Below are positions 17,686 to 27,110 of a stretch of 64,000 nucleotides of DNA, in pieces. The stretch lies in contig NZ_JADWMY010000001.1 of the NCBI RefSeq assembly GCF_015767275.1, positions 124,001 to 188,000 of the forward strand, in the 5' to 3' direction. Below the pieces are notes generated by a model. It made no database searches and was not told the origin of the DNA. It saw only the letters and a list, made by a program, of their open reading frames with translations. The DNA is from Herbaspirillum sp. AP02 (lineage in GTDB: Bacteria > Pseudomonadota > Gammaproteobacteria > Burkholderiales > Burkholderiaceae_D). Made by a program: the position numbers and the translations under genes. Position 1 is the stretch's first letter, and each line of letters starts with the position of its first letter.

Positions 17686-18624
17686 TCAATCCAGCCGATA
17701 ATCCTTCCCGCACGCTGCCGCCGGTGGCAGCGGTTCTCCCGCCAGCTCCAGCAACGAGCGTTCGATTTCCAGGCTGATGGCGTCCAGCGCCAGGCCATTG
17801 GGGGAACAGGCGAAGGGCAGCGAGATTTCGCTGGCGATGGCTTCCAGCGCCAGGAAGGTGTAGGAGACGAAGACCGAAATCAGCGGTGTGGCAACACCGA
17901 TGGCATCGACCAGGCCAAACGGCAGCAACAGGCAGTAGATGTAGACGGTCCGATGCAGCAGCACGCCGTAGGCGAAGGGGATGGGCGTGGAGGCGATGCG
18001 CTCGCTGGCGCCGATGCAGTGGTTGATCTCGTTGAGCTGCTGGTCGCAGGTCCACAGGCCAGTGTCGCTGAGCCGTCCCTGCCGGTTGGCCTGGGCCAGC
18101 ATGGCGCGCAACTGATCCATCTGGTACACCGGGAGGTATTGCACCGTGCCGGCCGTGGCGTCGACCGCGGCCTCGGCCTCAGCCGCGCCCGGCAGCAGGC
18201 GCGCCATGTCCTCTCGTGGTGAAGTCTTGCGCAGCTGGTGCTTGAGCGCATAGGCCAATGCGATGATGCGATGGGTGAACAGCTTCTTGTGGGCTGCATC
18301 TTCGCCCGTCACGCCATAGCGCAAGCCCTGCGACGCCAGCGCCCGCGCTGCGATCAGCAGGGCGCCCCAGATCTTGCGGCCCTCCCAGTAGCGGTCATAG
18401 CTGGCGCTGTTGCGAAAGCCCAGGAAGATCGCCAGTGCCACCCCCAGCAGGGTGAAGGTGGAGGTGTTCAGCGGCAGCTTGTCGCCGAAGATCTTGCCGT
18501 CGGTCAAGACCGCCAGGGTGGAGAAGGCCGTCATCATCAGCATCTGCGGCATGATGGTGCGCAGCACCGAGCCGTTCCAGACGAAGAGCATGCGGAACCA
18601 GTGGGGCTGGGGGCGAACGATCAT
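17686..18624 (-). CDS. Bestrophin-like family membrane channel (UPF0187/YneE)
   Basis: A 312-residue protein of the prokaryotic bestrophin family, which form pentameric ion channels in the inner membrane. It begins MIVRPQPHWFRMLFVWNGSV with the typical HWFRMLFVWNGSVL. Four hydrophobic segments are visible: about 24-42, 56-70, 214-238 and 240-262. The conserved FLGFRNSASYDRYWEGRKIWG and FVSYTFLALEAIASEI lie at the usual places. Bacterial members studied are cation-selective, unlike the animal chloride channels. It converges with the dehydrogenase gene and lies downstream of, but is not obviously cotranscribed with, the efflux/two-component operon (119-nt gap). Confidence 0.9.
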   Translation of the reverse strand: MIVRPQPHWFRMLFVWNGSVLRTIMPQMLMMTAFSTLAVLTDGKIFGDKLPLNTSTFTLLGVALAIFLGFRNSASYDRYWEGRKIWGALLIAARALASQGLRYGVTGEDAAHKKLFTHRIIALAYALKHQLRKTSPREDMARLLPGAAEAEAAVDATAGTVQYLPVYQMDQLRAMLAQANRQGRLSDTGLWTCDQQLNEINHCIGASERIASTPIPFAYGVLLHRTVYIYCLLLPFGLVDAIGVATPLISVFVSYTFLALEAIASEISLPFACSPNGLALDAISLEIERSLLELAGEPLPPAAACGKDYRLD

Positions 18625-18742
18625 ATTGGCTTCCCGGAACAGGAACGAAAAAGTCGAAGCCCCATGTTAATTCCACGCCGCCCGGGCAGGCGTAGACAGA
18701 TGACGCCAGCGTCCGTGCATACAGCGGGCGCTGGTCCAGCCC

Positions 18743-20188
18743 TTACTGACGGGCGATGGTGAAGCCGATGGTATTGTGCCCGCCACCGCTGCTGGCAAAA
18801 GCCCGCCCGCCATGCATGCGCGCCACTGCCTTGACGATGGCCAGCCCCAGGCCATGACCATGGCTGCCGTTGATGTCCTGGCGGGCGCTGTCGACGCGGT
18901 AGAAGCGGTCGAACAGGCGGGGCAGGTGCTGTTCGTCGATGGCGGGGCCGGGGTTGGTGACCGCTACCCTGACCATTTCTTCACCTGCGGAAATATCAAT
19001 GCGCAGCATCGCTCCTTGCGGCGAATGCTGGATGGCGTTCTGGATCAGGTTGGTCAGTGCCCGCTTGAAGAGTGCCGTTTCCATGGTCGCCGTGGCCTGG
19101 GTGTCGCCAGCCACGGTGATGCCCATGCCGGCGTCATCGAGCACGAACTCGAAGAAATCGGCCGTCTTCTGCACCTCCTCGGCCACCCGCGTCGCTACCC
19201 GGGCGGTGGCGGCCTCGCCCTGGTCGGAGCGGGCCAGGAACAGCATGTCATTGACGATGGAGCGGATGCGGTCCAGTTCTTCCAGGTTCGATTGCAGCAC
19301 GTCCTTGAATTCGCCCGCGCTGCGCTCGCGTGCCAGCGCCACCTGGGTCTCGCCGATCAGGTTGGCCAGGGGCGTGCGCAGCTCATGGGCCACGTCGGCG
19401 TTGAAGGCTTCCAGTTGGGTATAGGCCTGTTCGATGCGCTCCAGTGCGCCATTGAAGGCGTCGGCCAGTACCGATAACTCTTCCGGCAGGGCTTCCACGG
19501 GCATGCGCGCTGACAGCTTGCGCGGCGAAAAGCTCTGGGCGCGGGCCGACATGCGGCGCAGCGGCGCCAGTCCGGCGCGGGCGATCCAGTAGCTGGAAAT
19601 GACCGCCAGCACGATGCCCAGCAGCGAGGAAATGCTGGTCGCCAGCAAGAAGGTGCGGCGCATCTCGAAGTAGGGCGCGCCATCCACGCCGACCGTGACC
19701 CTTACTTCGGGACGATCCTCGTAGGCTGGCAGGGTGCGCGTCATGATGTGCAGGGGGAAGCGACGTCCTGGCAGGTGCAGGCGGCCCACCGACTTGCCGT
19801 CATCGTGGGTGATGGCAGCCGGGGTCAGGCGGCTGAGGTCGCCAAAGGTGAAGCGCGGGTCGTCGCTGGCGATCCAGAAGAACACATGCTGGTCCGCCTG
19901 CGACAGCGCCGAGAGCTTCATCTGCACCCGCCCCCAGCGCTCGGTGTTGCCGGCGCGCTCGATCTGGTAGCTGATGTCGTTGAGGGTGGTGAAGAGGGCG
20001 TCGCGCTCGTGGCGCAGCAGCTCTCCCTTGAGCACGGTGTAGAGCGCCACGCCGGCGAGGGCGAAGATCAACAGGGCCGAGGCCGCCGACATCAGCACCA
20101 GGCGCGCGGTGATCGATTGCCGCAAGGGCAGCCGACGTCGGCGCGAGGGCGGTGCAGGCGGTGTCGGCAGGGCGTCGGGCTCAGTCAT
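18743..20188 (-). CDS. Heavy-metal-type sensor histidine kinase (CopS/CzcS/CusS family)
   Basis: A 481-residue inner-membrane kinase. A Pro-rich cytosolic start (about 1-25) is followed by TM1 (about 28-50), a periplasmic sensor of about 125 residues, TM2 (about 178-200), HAMP, HisKA with the H-box [15 protein letters not shown] and HATPase_c ([11 protein letters not shown], a reduced G1 of form NPGPAID, and GHGLGLAI). The layout matches the CopS/CzcS/IrlS group that senses periplasmic copper, silver, zinc or cadmium; some members respond to other stress. It overlaps the regulator gene by 8 nt and ends a five-gene efflux operon, so it probably controls that pump. Confidence 0.93.
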   Translation of the reverse strand: MTEPDALPTPPAPPSRRRRLPLRQSITARLVLMSAASALLIFALAGVALYTVLKGELLRHERDALFTTLNDISYQIERAGNTERWGRVQMKLSALSQADQHVFFWIASDDPRFTFGDLSRLTPAAITHDDGKSVGRLHLPGRRFPLHIMTRTLPAYEDRPEVRVTVGVDGAPYFEMRRTFLLATSISSLLGIVLAVISSYWIARAGLAPLRRMSARAQSFSPRKLSARMPVEALPEELSVLADAFNGALERIEQAYTQLEAFNADVAHELRTPLANLIGETQVALARERSAGEFKDVLQSNLEELDRIRSIVNDMLFLARSDQGEAATARVATRVAEEVQKTADFFEFVLDDAGMGITVAGDTQATATMETALFKRALTNLIQNAIQHSPQGAMLRIDISAGEEMVRVAVTNPGPAIDEQHLPRLFDRFYRVDSARQDINGSHGHGLGLAIVKAVARMHGGRAFASSGGGHNTIGFTIARQ

Positions 20189-20873
20189 CGCCGGCTTCGG
20201 CCGCAGCCCGGGGCTCCAGCACGTAACCCATGCCGCGCACGGTATGCAGCAGCTTTTGTTCGAAGGGCGCGTCGATCTTGGCGCGCAGGCGCTTGATGGC
20301 GACCTCGACCACGTTGGTGTTGCTGTCGAAGTTCATGTCCCAGACCAGTTCGGCAATGGCGGTCTTGGACAGGATTTCACCCTGGCGCCGCGCCATCACC
20401 GCCAGCAGGGCGAATTCCTTGGCGGTGAGGTCGATGCGCAGGCCGCCGCGAAAGGCCTTGCGCGAGAGCAGATCAATCTGCAGATCGCCGATGCGCAGTT
20501 GCGCCGGCTCCTGCGCGCGGCCGCGCCGGGTCAGGGCCTGCAGGCGGGCCAGCAGTTCCAGGAAGGAAAAGGGCTTGATCAGGTAGTCGTCGGCGCCGTC
20601 GTGCAAGCCCTTGATGCGGTCTTCCACGCTGTCGCGGGCGGTCAGCATGATGACCGGGGTCTGCTTGACCGTGCGCAGCGAGCGCAGCACGGCAAAGCCG
20701 TCCATCCCCGGCAGCATGACGTCGAGCACGATGACATCGTAGTCATGCTGGATCGCCAGGTGCTGTCCATCCACCCCGTTGGAGGCCAGGTCGACCGCGC
20801 ATCCCTGCTCGGTGAGGCCCTTGCAGAGGTATTCGGACATCTTTTGTTCGTCTTCGACTATCAGGATCTTCAT
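20181..20873 (-). CDS. OmpR-family response regulator (CopR/CzcR-like)
   Basis: A 230-residue regulator. The receiver (1-115) has E8/D9, acceptor Asp in [13 protein letters not shown], the Thr in IMLTARDS and the Lys in [11 protein letters not shown]. The winged-helix output domain (about 128-222) has [25 protein letters not shown] and the recognition helix near [15 protein letters not shown], ending in [12 protein letters not shown]. It lies between the RND pump gene (93-nt gap) and its kinase (8-nt overlap). The likely target is the operon promoter, where a TGACA-ATTC-TGTCA palindrome (27094-27107) resembles sites of this subgroup. Confidence 0.95.
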   Translation of the reverse strand: MKILIVEDEQKMSEYLCKGLTEQGCAVDLASNGVDGQHLAIQHDYDVIVLDVMLPGMDGFAVLRSLRTVKQTPVIMLTARDSVEDRIKGLHDGADDYLIKPFSFLELLARLQALTRRGRAQEPAQLRIGDLQIDLLSRKAFRGGLRIDLTAKEFALLAVMARRQGEILSKTAIAELVWDMNFDSNTNVVEVAIKRLRAKIDAPFEQKLLHTVRGMGYVLEPRAAAEAGDD

Positions 20874-20965
20874 GCGGTCTCCATAGCCTGCGCCGGGGCA
20901 GGATCGCCCGGCATCAGTCCATGCCGGATTCTACCGTCCCGGCTTTTTATCGGTGAGGTCTTGTT

Positions 20966-23900
20966 TCAATGTTCCACCTGCGGCGGCTGTTGGGCCAGGC
21001 GGGCGGCCTTGCGCGCCTGGCGCGCCTTTTTCTTGCGTTCATACCAGTAGTGCGCGCGGTCCAGGTAGAGATAGACCACCGGGGTGGTGAACAGGGTCAG
21101 CGCCTGCGACAGCACCAGACCGCCCACCATGGCATAGCCCAGCGGCCGGCGCAGCTCGGAGCCGGCGCCATGGCCCAGCATCAGCGGCAGGCCCGACAGC
21201 AGGGCGCACATGGTGGTCATCATGATGGGGCGGAAGCGCAGCAGGCAGGCCTGGTAGATCGCTTCTTCCGGCTTCATGCCCTGGCTGCGTTCGGCGGTGA
21301 GGGCGAAGTCGATCATCATGATGCCGTTCTTCTTGACGATACCGATCAGCAGGATGATCCCGATCAGCGCGATCACCGACAGGTCGTAGCCGCCTATCAT
21401 CAGGATCAGCAGGGCACCCACGCCGGCCGAGGGCAGCGTGGAGAGAATCGTCAGCGGGTGGATGTAGCTCTCGTAGAGCAGGCCCAGCACGATGTAGACC
21501 GCGATCAGTGCTGCCGCGATCAGGTAGGGTTGGGACGACAGCGAATCGCCGAAGGCCTTGGCCGTCCCCTGGAAATTGCCCACCAGGGTCTGCGGCACGC
21601 CCATCTCGTCCTTGGTCTTCTGGATGATGTCCACCGCCTCGCCCAGGGACACGCCCTTGGCCAGGTTGAAGGAAATCGTCACCGCCGGGAACTGGCTCTG
21701 GTGGCTGATCGAGAGGTAGGAGGTCTTGGTCGTATCGACCTTGACGAAGGTCGACAGCGGCACCTGCTGCCCGGTCAGGGGCGAGGTCAGGTAGAGCTTG
21801 TCGAACAGCGACGGGTCCTTCTGCAGCTGCGGCGTCACTTCCAGGATCACGCGATAGCTGTTGATCTGCGTGAAATACTGCGCGACCTGGCGCTGGCCGA
21901 TGGCGTCGTAGATGGTGGCATCGATCAAGGCCGGCGAGATGCCGAAGCTGGACGCGCGGGCGCGGTCGATGGTGATCACCGCCGCCGCCGCCTGGTTCTG
22001 CTGGTCGGAGGCCACATCGGTCAGCTGCGGCAACTGGCGGAAACGCTCCAGCATGCGCGGCGCCCAGACGTTGAGCTCATCCAGGTCGGTATCGGTGACG
22101 GTGTACTGGTACTGGGTGCGCGAGAGGCGGCCGCCGACGTTGATGTCCTGGCTGGCCTGCATGAACAGGTTCACCCCCTGCACACGCGCCACCTTGGGGC
22201 GCAGCCGGGCGATGATCTCGTCGGCATTGGTGGTACGCCCCTGGTCCTTGGGTTTCAGGGCGATGAAGAACTGGCCGGTGTTGAAGGTGGTGGAACCGGC
22301 ACTCATGGCAAAGCCGATCACGTCCGGGTCCTGGCGTACCACCTCGGCCACCTTCAGCAGGCGTTCATGCATGGCCGCCGAAGAGGTGTCCTGCGAGGAT
22401 TCGGCAAAGCCGACGATGACGCCATTATCCTGCTGCGGGAAAAAACCCTTGGGGATGAAGATGAACAGCACCACCGTCAGCGCCACCGTCGCCAGGAAGC
22501 TCATGAGGGTGATGAACTGGTGCTTCATCACCACGTCCAGTCCGCGCTTGTAGCCGGCCAGCATGGCATCGAAGCAGCGTTCGAACCATTGATACAGCTT
22601 GCCGTGGCGCTGGCCATGCTCGTTCTTGAGGAAGCGCGAGCACAGCATGGGTGTCAAGGTCAGCGAGATCACCACCGACACGCCGATGGTCAGCGTGACC
22701 GTGACCGCAAACTCGCGGAACAGGCGGCCGACAATGCCGCCCATCAACAACAGCGGAATGAACACCGCCACCAGCGAGACCGAGATCGAGATGATGGTGA
22801 AGCCAATTTCGCCCGCGCCCTTCAAGGCCGCCTCCAGCGGTGACATGCCTTCCTCGACGTAGCGGTAGATGTTTTCCAGCATGACGATGGCGTCATCCAC
22901 CACGAAGCCCACGGCGATGGTCAGGGCCATCAGCGAGAGGTTGTCGAGGCTGTAGCCGACCACGTACATCACGCCGGCCGTGCCCATGATGGCCAGCGGT
23001 ACCGTGACCGAGGGGATCAGGGTGGCTGCCACGTTGCGCAGGAATACGAAGATCACCATCACCACCAGGGCGATGGTCAACACCAGGGTGAACTCCACAT
23101 CCTCCACCGAGGCGCGGATGGTCTGGGTACGGTCGATCAGGGTATTGACATGGATGGCGGCCGGAATCGCTGCGCGCAGGCGCGGCATGGCGGCCTTGAT
23201 GCGACCCACGGTCTCGATCACGTTGGCACCGGGTTGCTTGGTGATGGCCAGCACGATGGAGCGGCCGTTGGTGATGGTGTGGTCCGCCGTGTTGGCGGCG
23301 CCCGAGAAGGCCCAGGCGGCGATCTTGTTGTTCTCCGGTCCGTCGATGGCAATGCCGATGTCCTTGACCCGGATCGGCGCGCCATTGCGCCAGGCCAGGA
23401 CCATGTCGTTCCACTGGTCAGCCTTGAGCAACTGGTCGTTGGTGTAGACGGTAAAGGCCTGGCGCGCGCCATCGACCGTACCCTTGGGCTGGTTCACGGT
23501 AGTGGTGGCGATGACGCCGCGGATGTCTTCCAGGCTCAGGCCCAGCGTGGCGATCTTGGCCGGATCGACCTGGATGCGCACGGCCGGCTTCTGCTGGCCG
23601 TTCACACTGACCAGGCCGACGCCGGAAATCTGCGAAATCTGCTGGGCCAGGATGTTGTCCGCATAGTCGTTGACCACCGTCAGCGGCAGCGCATCGGACT
23701 GCACCGACATGATCATGATGGGCGAGTCGGCCGGGTTGATCTTGCGGAAGGTCGGGGGATTCGGCAGGTTGGCCGGCAACTGCCCGGTGGAGGCGTTGAT
23801 GGCCGCCTGCACATCCAGCGCGGCGGCGTCGATGTTGCGGTTCAGGTCGAACTGCAGGGTGATCTGGGTGGTGCCCAGCGTGCTCTGCGAGGTCATCTGC

Positions 23901-24133
23901 GAGAGCCCGGCGATGAGCGAGAACTGGCGTTCCAGCGGCTGCGCCACGTTGGAGGCCATGGTCTCCGGACTGCCCCCGGGCAGTTGCGCGGTGACCTGGA
24001 TGGTCGGGAAGTCAACCTGCGGCAGCGGTGCTACCGGCAGCAGCGGCCAGACCGCGATGCCCACCAGCAGGATGGCGATCGCCAGCAGGGTGGTGCCGAT
24101 GGGGCGCTTGATGAAGGCGGCGGAAACGCTCAC
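20966..24133 (-). CDS. RND efflux pump, inner-membrane transporter (MdtB/MdtC-like)
   Basis: A 1055-residue proton-driven pump of the hydrophobe/amphiphile RND family. The N-terminus MSVSAAFIKRPIGTTLLAIA and the segment PLLPVAPLPQVDFPTIQVTAQLP in part are typical of MdtB/MdtC/MuxB/MuxC. The proton-relay Asp pair is in GFVVDDAIVMLENIYR. The second half repeats the 6-TM plus porter layout, and C-terminal TM segments end in a Lys/Arg-rich tail. The start codon is GTG, overlapping the adaptor stop by GTGA (24130-24133). Only one RND gene is present, whereas MdtBC or MuxBC use two, so this is a single-pump version. Substrates are likely amphiphilic drugs, bile-type compounds or plant phenolics; the copper/zinc-type regulators alone do not make it a metal pump. 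Confidence 0.95.
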   Translation of the reverse strand: MSVSAAFIKRPIGTTLLAIAILLVGIAVWPLLPVAPLPQVDFPTIQVTAQLPGGSPETMASNVAQPLERQFSLIAGLSQMTSQSTLGTTQITLQFDLNRNIDAAALDVQAAINASTGQLPANLPNPPTFRKINPADSPIMIMSVQSDALPLTVVNDYADNILAQQISQISGVGLVSVNGQQKPAVRIQVDPAKIATLGLSLEDIRGVIATTTVNQPKGTVDGARQAFTVYTNDQLLKADQWNDMVLAWRNGAPIRVKDIGIAIDGPENNKIAAWAFSGAANTADHTITNGRSIVLAITKQPGANVIETVGRIKAAMPRLRAAIPAAIHVNTLIDRTQTIRASVEDVEFTLVLTIALVVMVIFVFLRNVAATLIPSVTVPLAIMGTAGVMYVVGYSLDNLSLMALTIAVGFVVDDAIVMLENIYRYVEEGMSPLEAALKGAGEIGFTIISISVSLVAVFIPLLLMGGIVGRLFREFAVTVTLTIGVSVVISLTLTPMLCSRFLKNEHGQRHGKLYQWFERCFDAMLAGYKRGLDVVMKHQFITLMSFLATVALTVVLFIFIPKGFFPQQDNGVIVGFAESSQDTSSAAMHERLLKVAEVVRQDPDVIGFAMSAGSTTFNTGQFFIALKPKDQGRTTNADEIIARLRPKVARVQGVNLFMQASQDINVGGRLSRTQYQYTVTDTDLDELNVWAPRMLERFRQLPQLTDVASDQQNQAAAAVITIDRARASSFGISPALIDATIYDAIGQRQVAQYFTQINSYRVILEVTPQLQKDPSLFDKLYLTSPLTGQQVPLSTFVKVDTTKTSYLSISHQSQFPAVTISFNLAKGVSLGEAVDIIQKTKDEMGVPQTLVGNFQGTAKAFGDSLSSQPYLIAAALIAVYIVLGLLYESYIHPLTILSTLPSAGVGALLILMIGGYDLSVIALIGIILLIGIVKKNGIMMIDFALTAERSQGMKPEEAIYQACLLRFRPIMMTTMCALLSGLPLMLGHGAGSELRRPLGYAMVGGLVLSQALTLFTTPVVYLYLDRAHYWYERKKKARQARKAARLAQQPPQVEH

Positions 24134-25347
24134 TGGGTGCTTCCTTTCGCATCGGTGCCGGCGGCGCTGCCCTGGGCCTTGGCAGGTTGCGGCTTGCTCT
24201 CGACGATGCGGCTGCCCGGCTTGAGCTTGTACTGGCCGTCGATGACCACGCGCTGGCCGGCGGTGACACCGCTATCGGCGGCCAGCACGGCCACGCCGTC
24301 CTGGATGCGATCGACCTTGACCGGCTGCATGTTGGCCTTGTCGTCCTGGTCGATGGCATAGACATAGGTGCCCTGCTGGTTGCGCTGGACGGCGGCGGCC
24401 GGCACGGTCAGGGCATTGCCGTGGGAATTCATCTGCAGGCGGGCATTGACGTACTGGCCCGGCCACAGCTTGTGCTCGGCATTGTCGAAGCGGGCCTTGA
24501 GCTGCACCGTGCCGCTCGTGGTGTTGATCTGGTTATCCAGCAGCACCAGCTTGCCGGTGGCCAGCACTTCCTGCGAGTCGCGGGCATAGGCGCTGACCTT
24601 GAGCGGCTGCTGGCTGCCGCGCTGGGCGCGGTTGATGGCCACCACCGCCTCCTCGGGCAGGGTAAAGACCAGGGTGATCGGATCGATCTGGTTGATCACC
24701 ACCAGCCCATTGGCATCGGTCGCGTGCACGATGTTGCCGGGGTCCACCAGACGTGCGCCCACGCGCCCGGAGAGCGGGGCATTGATGGTGGTGTAGCTCA
24801 ATTGCACCTTGGCATAGGCCACCTGCGCCTCGTCGGTCTTGACCGCTGCTTCCAGCTGCGCCACCAACGCCTTTTGCGTATCCAGCTGCTGCTGGGTGGC
24901 CGCGTCCTGGCCGCGCAGGGTGGTGTAGCGCTGCAGGTCCAGTCGTGCATTGGTCAGGGTGGCGGCATCCTTGGCCCGTTGTGCCTCGGCCTGTGCCAGT
25001 TGCGCCTGCAGGGCGCGCGGGTCGATCTGGGCCAGCAGTTGGCCTTTCTTGACCTCTTCACCTTCCTTGAAGCCGACCTTGTCCAACTGGCCGTCGATGC
25101 GGGTCTTGACCACCACGCTGGCATTGGCGGTGACCGTGCCCACGCCGGCCAGGTAGAGCGGCAGGTCGCGTTCCTGCACGGTCGCCAGCGAGACCGCCAC
25201 CGGCGGCGGCGCCTTGGCCGCCGGCTGGTCGGCCGCGCGGGCGTGTTCGACATAGGACCAGGCGCCGATGCCGGCCGCCAGGATCAGGGCCGTGGCAACG
25301 AACACGGCGAGGGGAGAGCGCTGGGGAGATTGGGGTGAGGTGGTCAT
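24130..25347 (-). CDS. RND periplasmic adaptor (membrane-fusion protein, MdtA-like)
   Basis: A 405-residue adaptor that links the RND pump to the outer-membrane channel. An N-terminal membrane anchor (about 13-34, LAVFVATALILAAGIGAW) is followed by a barrel-sandwich hybrid (ASVVVKTRIDGQLDKVGFKE in part, and LSYTTINAPLSGRVGARLVD in part), a coiled-coil hairpin rich in Ala/Gln (LAQAEAQRAKDAATL) and a beta-barrel. I start at ATG 25347 (MTTSPQSPQRSP) because the upstream frame to 25479 overlaps the outer-membrane-factor gene and lacks character. It lies 58 nt after the outer-membrane factor and overlaps the pump gene by 4 nt. Confidence 0.93.
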   Translation of the reverse strand: MTTSPQSPQRSPLAVFVATALILAAGIGAWSYVEHARAADQPAAKAPPPVAVSLATVQERDLPLYLAGVGTVTANASVVVKTRIDGQLDKVGFKEGEEVKKGQLLAQIDPRALQAQLAQAEAQRAKDAATLTNARLDLQRYTTLRGQDAATQQQLDTQKALVAQLEAAVKTDEAQVAYAKVQLSYTTINAPLSGRVGARLVDPGNIVHATDANGLVVINQIDPITLVFTLPEEAVVAINRAQRGSQQPLKVSAYARDSQEVLATGKLVLLDNQINTTSGTVQLKARFDNAEHKLWPGQYVNARLQMNSHGNALTVPAAAVQRNQQGTYVYAIDQDDKANMQPVKVDRIQDGVAVLAADSGVTAGQRVVIDGQYKLKPGSRIVESKPQPAKAQGSAAGTDAKGSTQ

Positions 25348-25405
25348 GCCTGAAACTCGTCCTGAAATGATCGCTGTTGATTCGGAAAAGGGTGCGTGGC
25401 CGCGC

Positions 25406-26968
25406 TTAGCGGGCAGCCATCGGCGGGGCAGAAGGTGTCGACGTTGCAGCATCGGCCGCCCCGGCCTGCCAGCCACCACCGGTGGCCTTGATCAGGGCGA
25501 CGCTGGCCACCAATTGCCGGCCCAGCAGGGTCACGGCATTGCGCTGGTTGGTCAGCGACGTGGCCTGGGTGGTCACCACCGACAGATAGGTGACGGTGCC
25601 GGCCTGGTACTGGCGCATCGCCAGTCGTTCGGCCAGTTGCGCCGATTGCACCGCCTGCGCCTGGACCGCGCTTTCCTGGTCCAGCACGCGCAGGGTGGAG
25701 AGGTTGTCTTCCACTTCCTGCAGGCCACCCAGCACGGTCTGCTTGTATTGCGCCACGGCGGCATCGAAGGCGGCCGTGGCCGCATCGTTGCGGGCGCTGC
25801 GGGCGCCGCCGTCGAACAGGGTCTCGGCCAGCGCCGCGCCCAGCGACCAGACCCGGCCGGGGGTGTTGAACAGCTGCGCAAAGGCCGGACTGTTGTAGCC
25901 GCCGCTGGTGGAGAGCGTGAGGGTCGGGAAATACGCCGCCTGTGCCACGCCGATGTTGGCATTGGCGGCAGCGGCCAGGCGCTCGGCATTGGCGATGTCG
26001 GGACGACGTTCCAGCAGGTCCGAAGGCAGCCCGGCAGGAATCTGCGGCAGGCTGGCCTGCAGGCGCTGGGCATTGGCATCCATGGCCTCGTCGCTCGCAG
26101 TGGCGGCGGCCACCGGGGCCAGCGTGAAGGTTGCCGGGGCCTTGCCGATCAGCATGGCGATGGCGTGTTCCAGCTGGTTGCGGGTAGCGTCGAGGTCGAT
26201 CAGTTGGGCCTGGGCGGCGCGCAACTGAGTGTCGGCCTGGGCCACATCGGAGCGCAGGGCGGTGCCGGCTTCGTATTGATGGGTGGTCAGCTGCAGCGAA
26301 CGGCGATAGGCCTCCACCGTGCGACGGTACAGGTCCTTCTGCAGATCGGTCACGCGCAGTTGCAGGTAATCCTGGGCCAGCGTGGCCTGGATCGCCAGGC
26401 GGGCTGCCGCCAGGCTGGCCGCACTGGCCTGGGCGCTGGCGTCGCCTGCTTCGGCGCCACGCCGGATGCGGCCCCAGACATCGGCCTCCCAGGAGGCATT
26501 AAGACCCACCGTATAGGTGTCGGCCAGCCGCTGCACGCCGTTGCTGTTGGTCTGTCCGCGCGCGGCGCCGGCCTGCAGGCCGACGGTCGGCCACAGGCTG
26601 GCGCGGGCCAGGGCTGCGGTGGCTTGGGCCTGGCGGTACTGGGCGGCAGCCTGCTGGATGGTCTGGTTGGCGGCGTTGGCCTGGGTGATCAGGTCATTGA
26701 GGATGGGGTCGCCATAGGCTTGCCACCAGGGCTGGTGGTCGTCGACCTGGCGCGGCGCGGCCTGCTTCCAGGGGCCGGCTTCCTTGTAGGCCTGCGGCAG
26801 GTCCATGGCCGGCCGCACGTAGTCGGGGCCGACCGCGCAACCGCCCAGCAGCGCGGCCAGCAACAGCACCGTCATTCCCTTCTTGGCGCGGAAGGGGGTT
26901 CGATTGTTGGGATGAGTGAAATGACGGGTACTGACGCTGGCTGCGACGCGGCGAAACGGGACGACCAT
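25406..26968 (-). CDS. Outer-membrane efflux lipoprotein (NodT family)
   Basis: A roughly 520-residue TolC-like outer-membrane factor, first gene of the efflux operon. The mature start is at a lipobox, LLAALLGGCAVGPDY, typical of NodT/OprM lipoproteins. The duplicated coiled-coil halves are marked by DPILNDLITQA, the WEADVWGRIRR region, LLERRPDIANAERLAAAANA and the QYQAGTVTYLSVV ending. I give ATG 26968; an in-frame GTG at 26977 is also possible. Either way, about 43 residues precede the lipobox, longer than a normal signal peptide, so the true start may lie closer to the hydrophobic run. The regulator palindrome is about 125 nt upstream. Confidence 0.9.
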   Translation of the reverse strand: MVVPFRRVAASVSTRHFTHPNNRTPFRAKKGMTVLLLAALLGGCAVGPDYVRPAMDLPQAYKEAGPWKQAAPRQVDDHQPWWQAYGDPILNDLITQANAANQTIQQAAAQYRQAQATAALARASLWPTVGLQAGAARGQTNSNGVQRLADTYTVGLNASWEADVWGRIRRGAEAGDASAQASAASLAAARLAIQATLAQDYLQLRVTDLQKDLYRRTVEAYRRSLQLTTHQYEAGTALRSDVAQADTQLRAAQAQLIDLDATRNQLEHAIAMLIGKAPATFTLAPVAAATASDEAMDANAQRLQASLPQIPAGLPSDLLERRPDIANAERLAAAANANIGVAQAAYFPTLTLSTSGGYNSPAFAQLFNTPGRVWSLGAALAETLFDGGARSARNDAATAAFDAAVAQYKQTVLGGLQEVEDNLSTLRVLDQESAVQAQAVQSAQLAERLAMRQYQAGTVTYLSVVTTQATSLTNQRNAVTLLGRQLVASVALIKATGGGWQAGAADAATSTPSAPPMAAR

Positions 26969-27079
26969 AGGGCTCACGGAGATGGCTTGCGGATGACGGA
27001 CTGGCCGACCCGGCGCCCCTCAGCACCCGCAACCGGCCCCTGCTTACAACGGTAATGTAATCGTTGCCCCTCGACGTCA

Positions 27080-27110
27080 GGCTGACATCAAGATGACAAT
27101 TCTGTCAGCC
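27080..27110. promoter_or_regulatory. Putative response-regulator box upstream of the efflux operon
   Basis: TGACA-ATTC-TGTCA (27094-27107) is a perfect palindrome, and a further TGACA at 27083-27087 lies 11 bp (one turn) from the first half, so direct and inverted half-sites coexist. The outer arms GGCTGACA / TGTCAGCC (27080-27087, 27103-27110) also pair. OmpR-family regulators of the CopR/CusR group bind such TGACA/TGTCA sites. It is upstream of the efflux operon and overlaps the 3' end of the citrate synthase-like gene. Confidence 0.45.

Noticed and set aside
25268..27055. Long plus-strand frame of 595 codons opposite the efflux genes
   Set aside because: It is antisense to three clear efflux genes, with Gly/Arg/His-rich low-complexity product and no family; a shadow frame caused by high GC.
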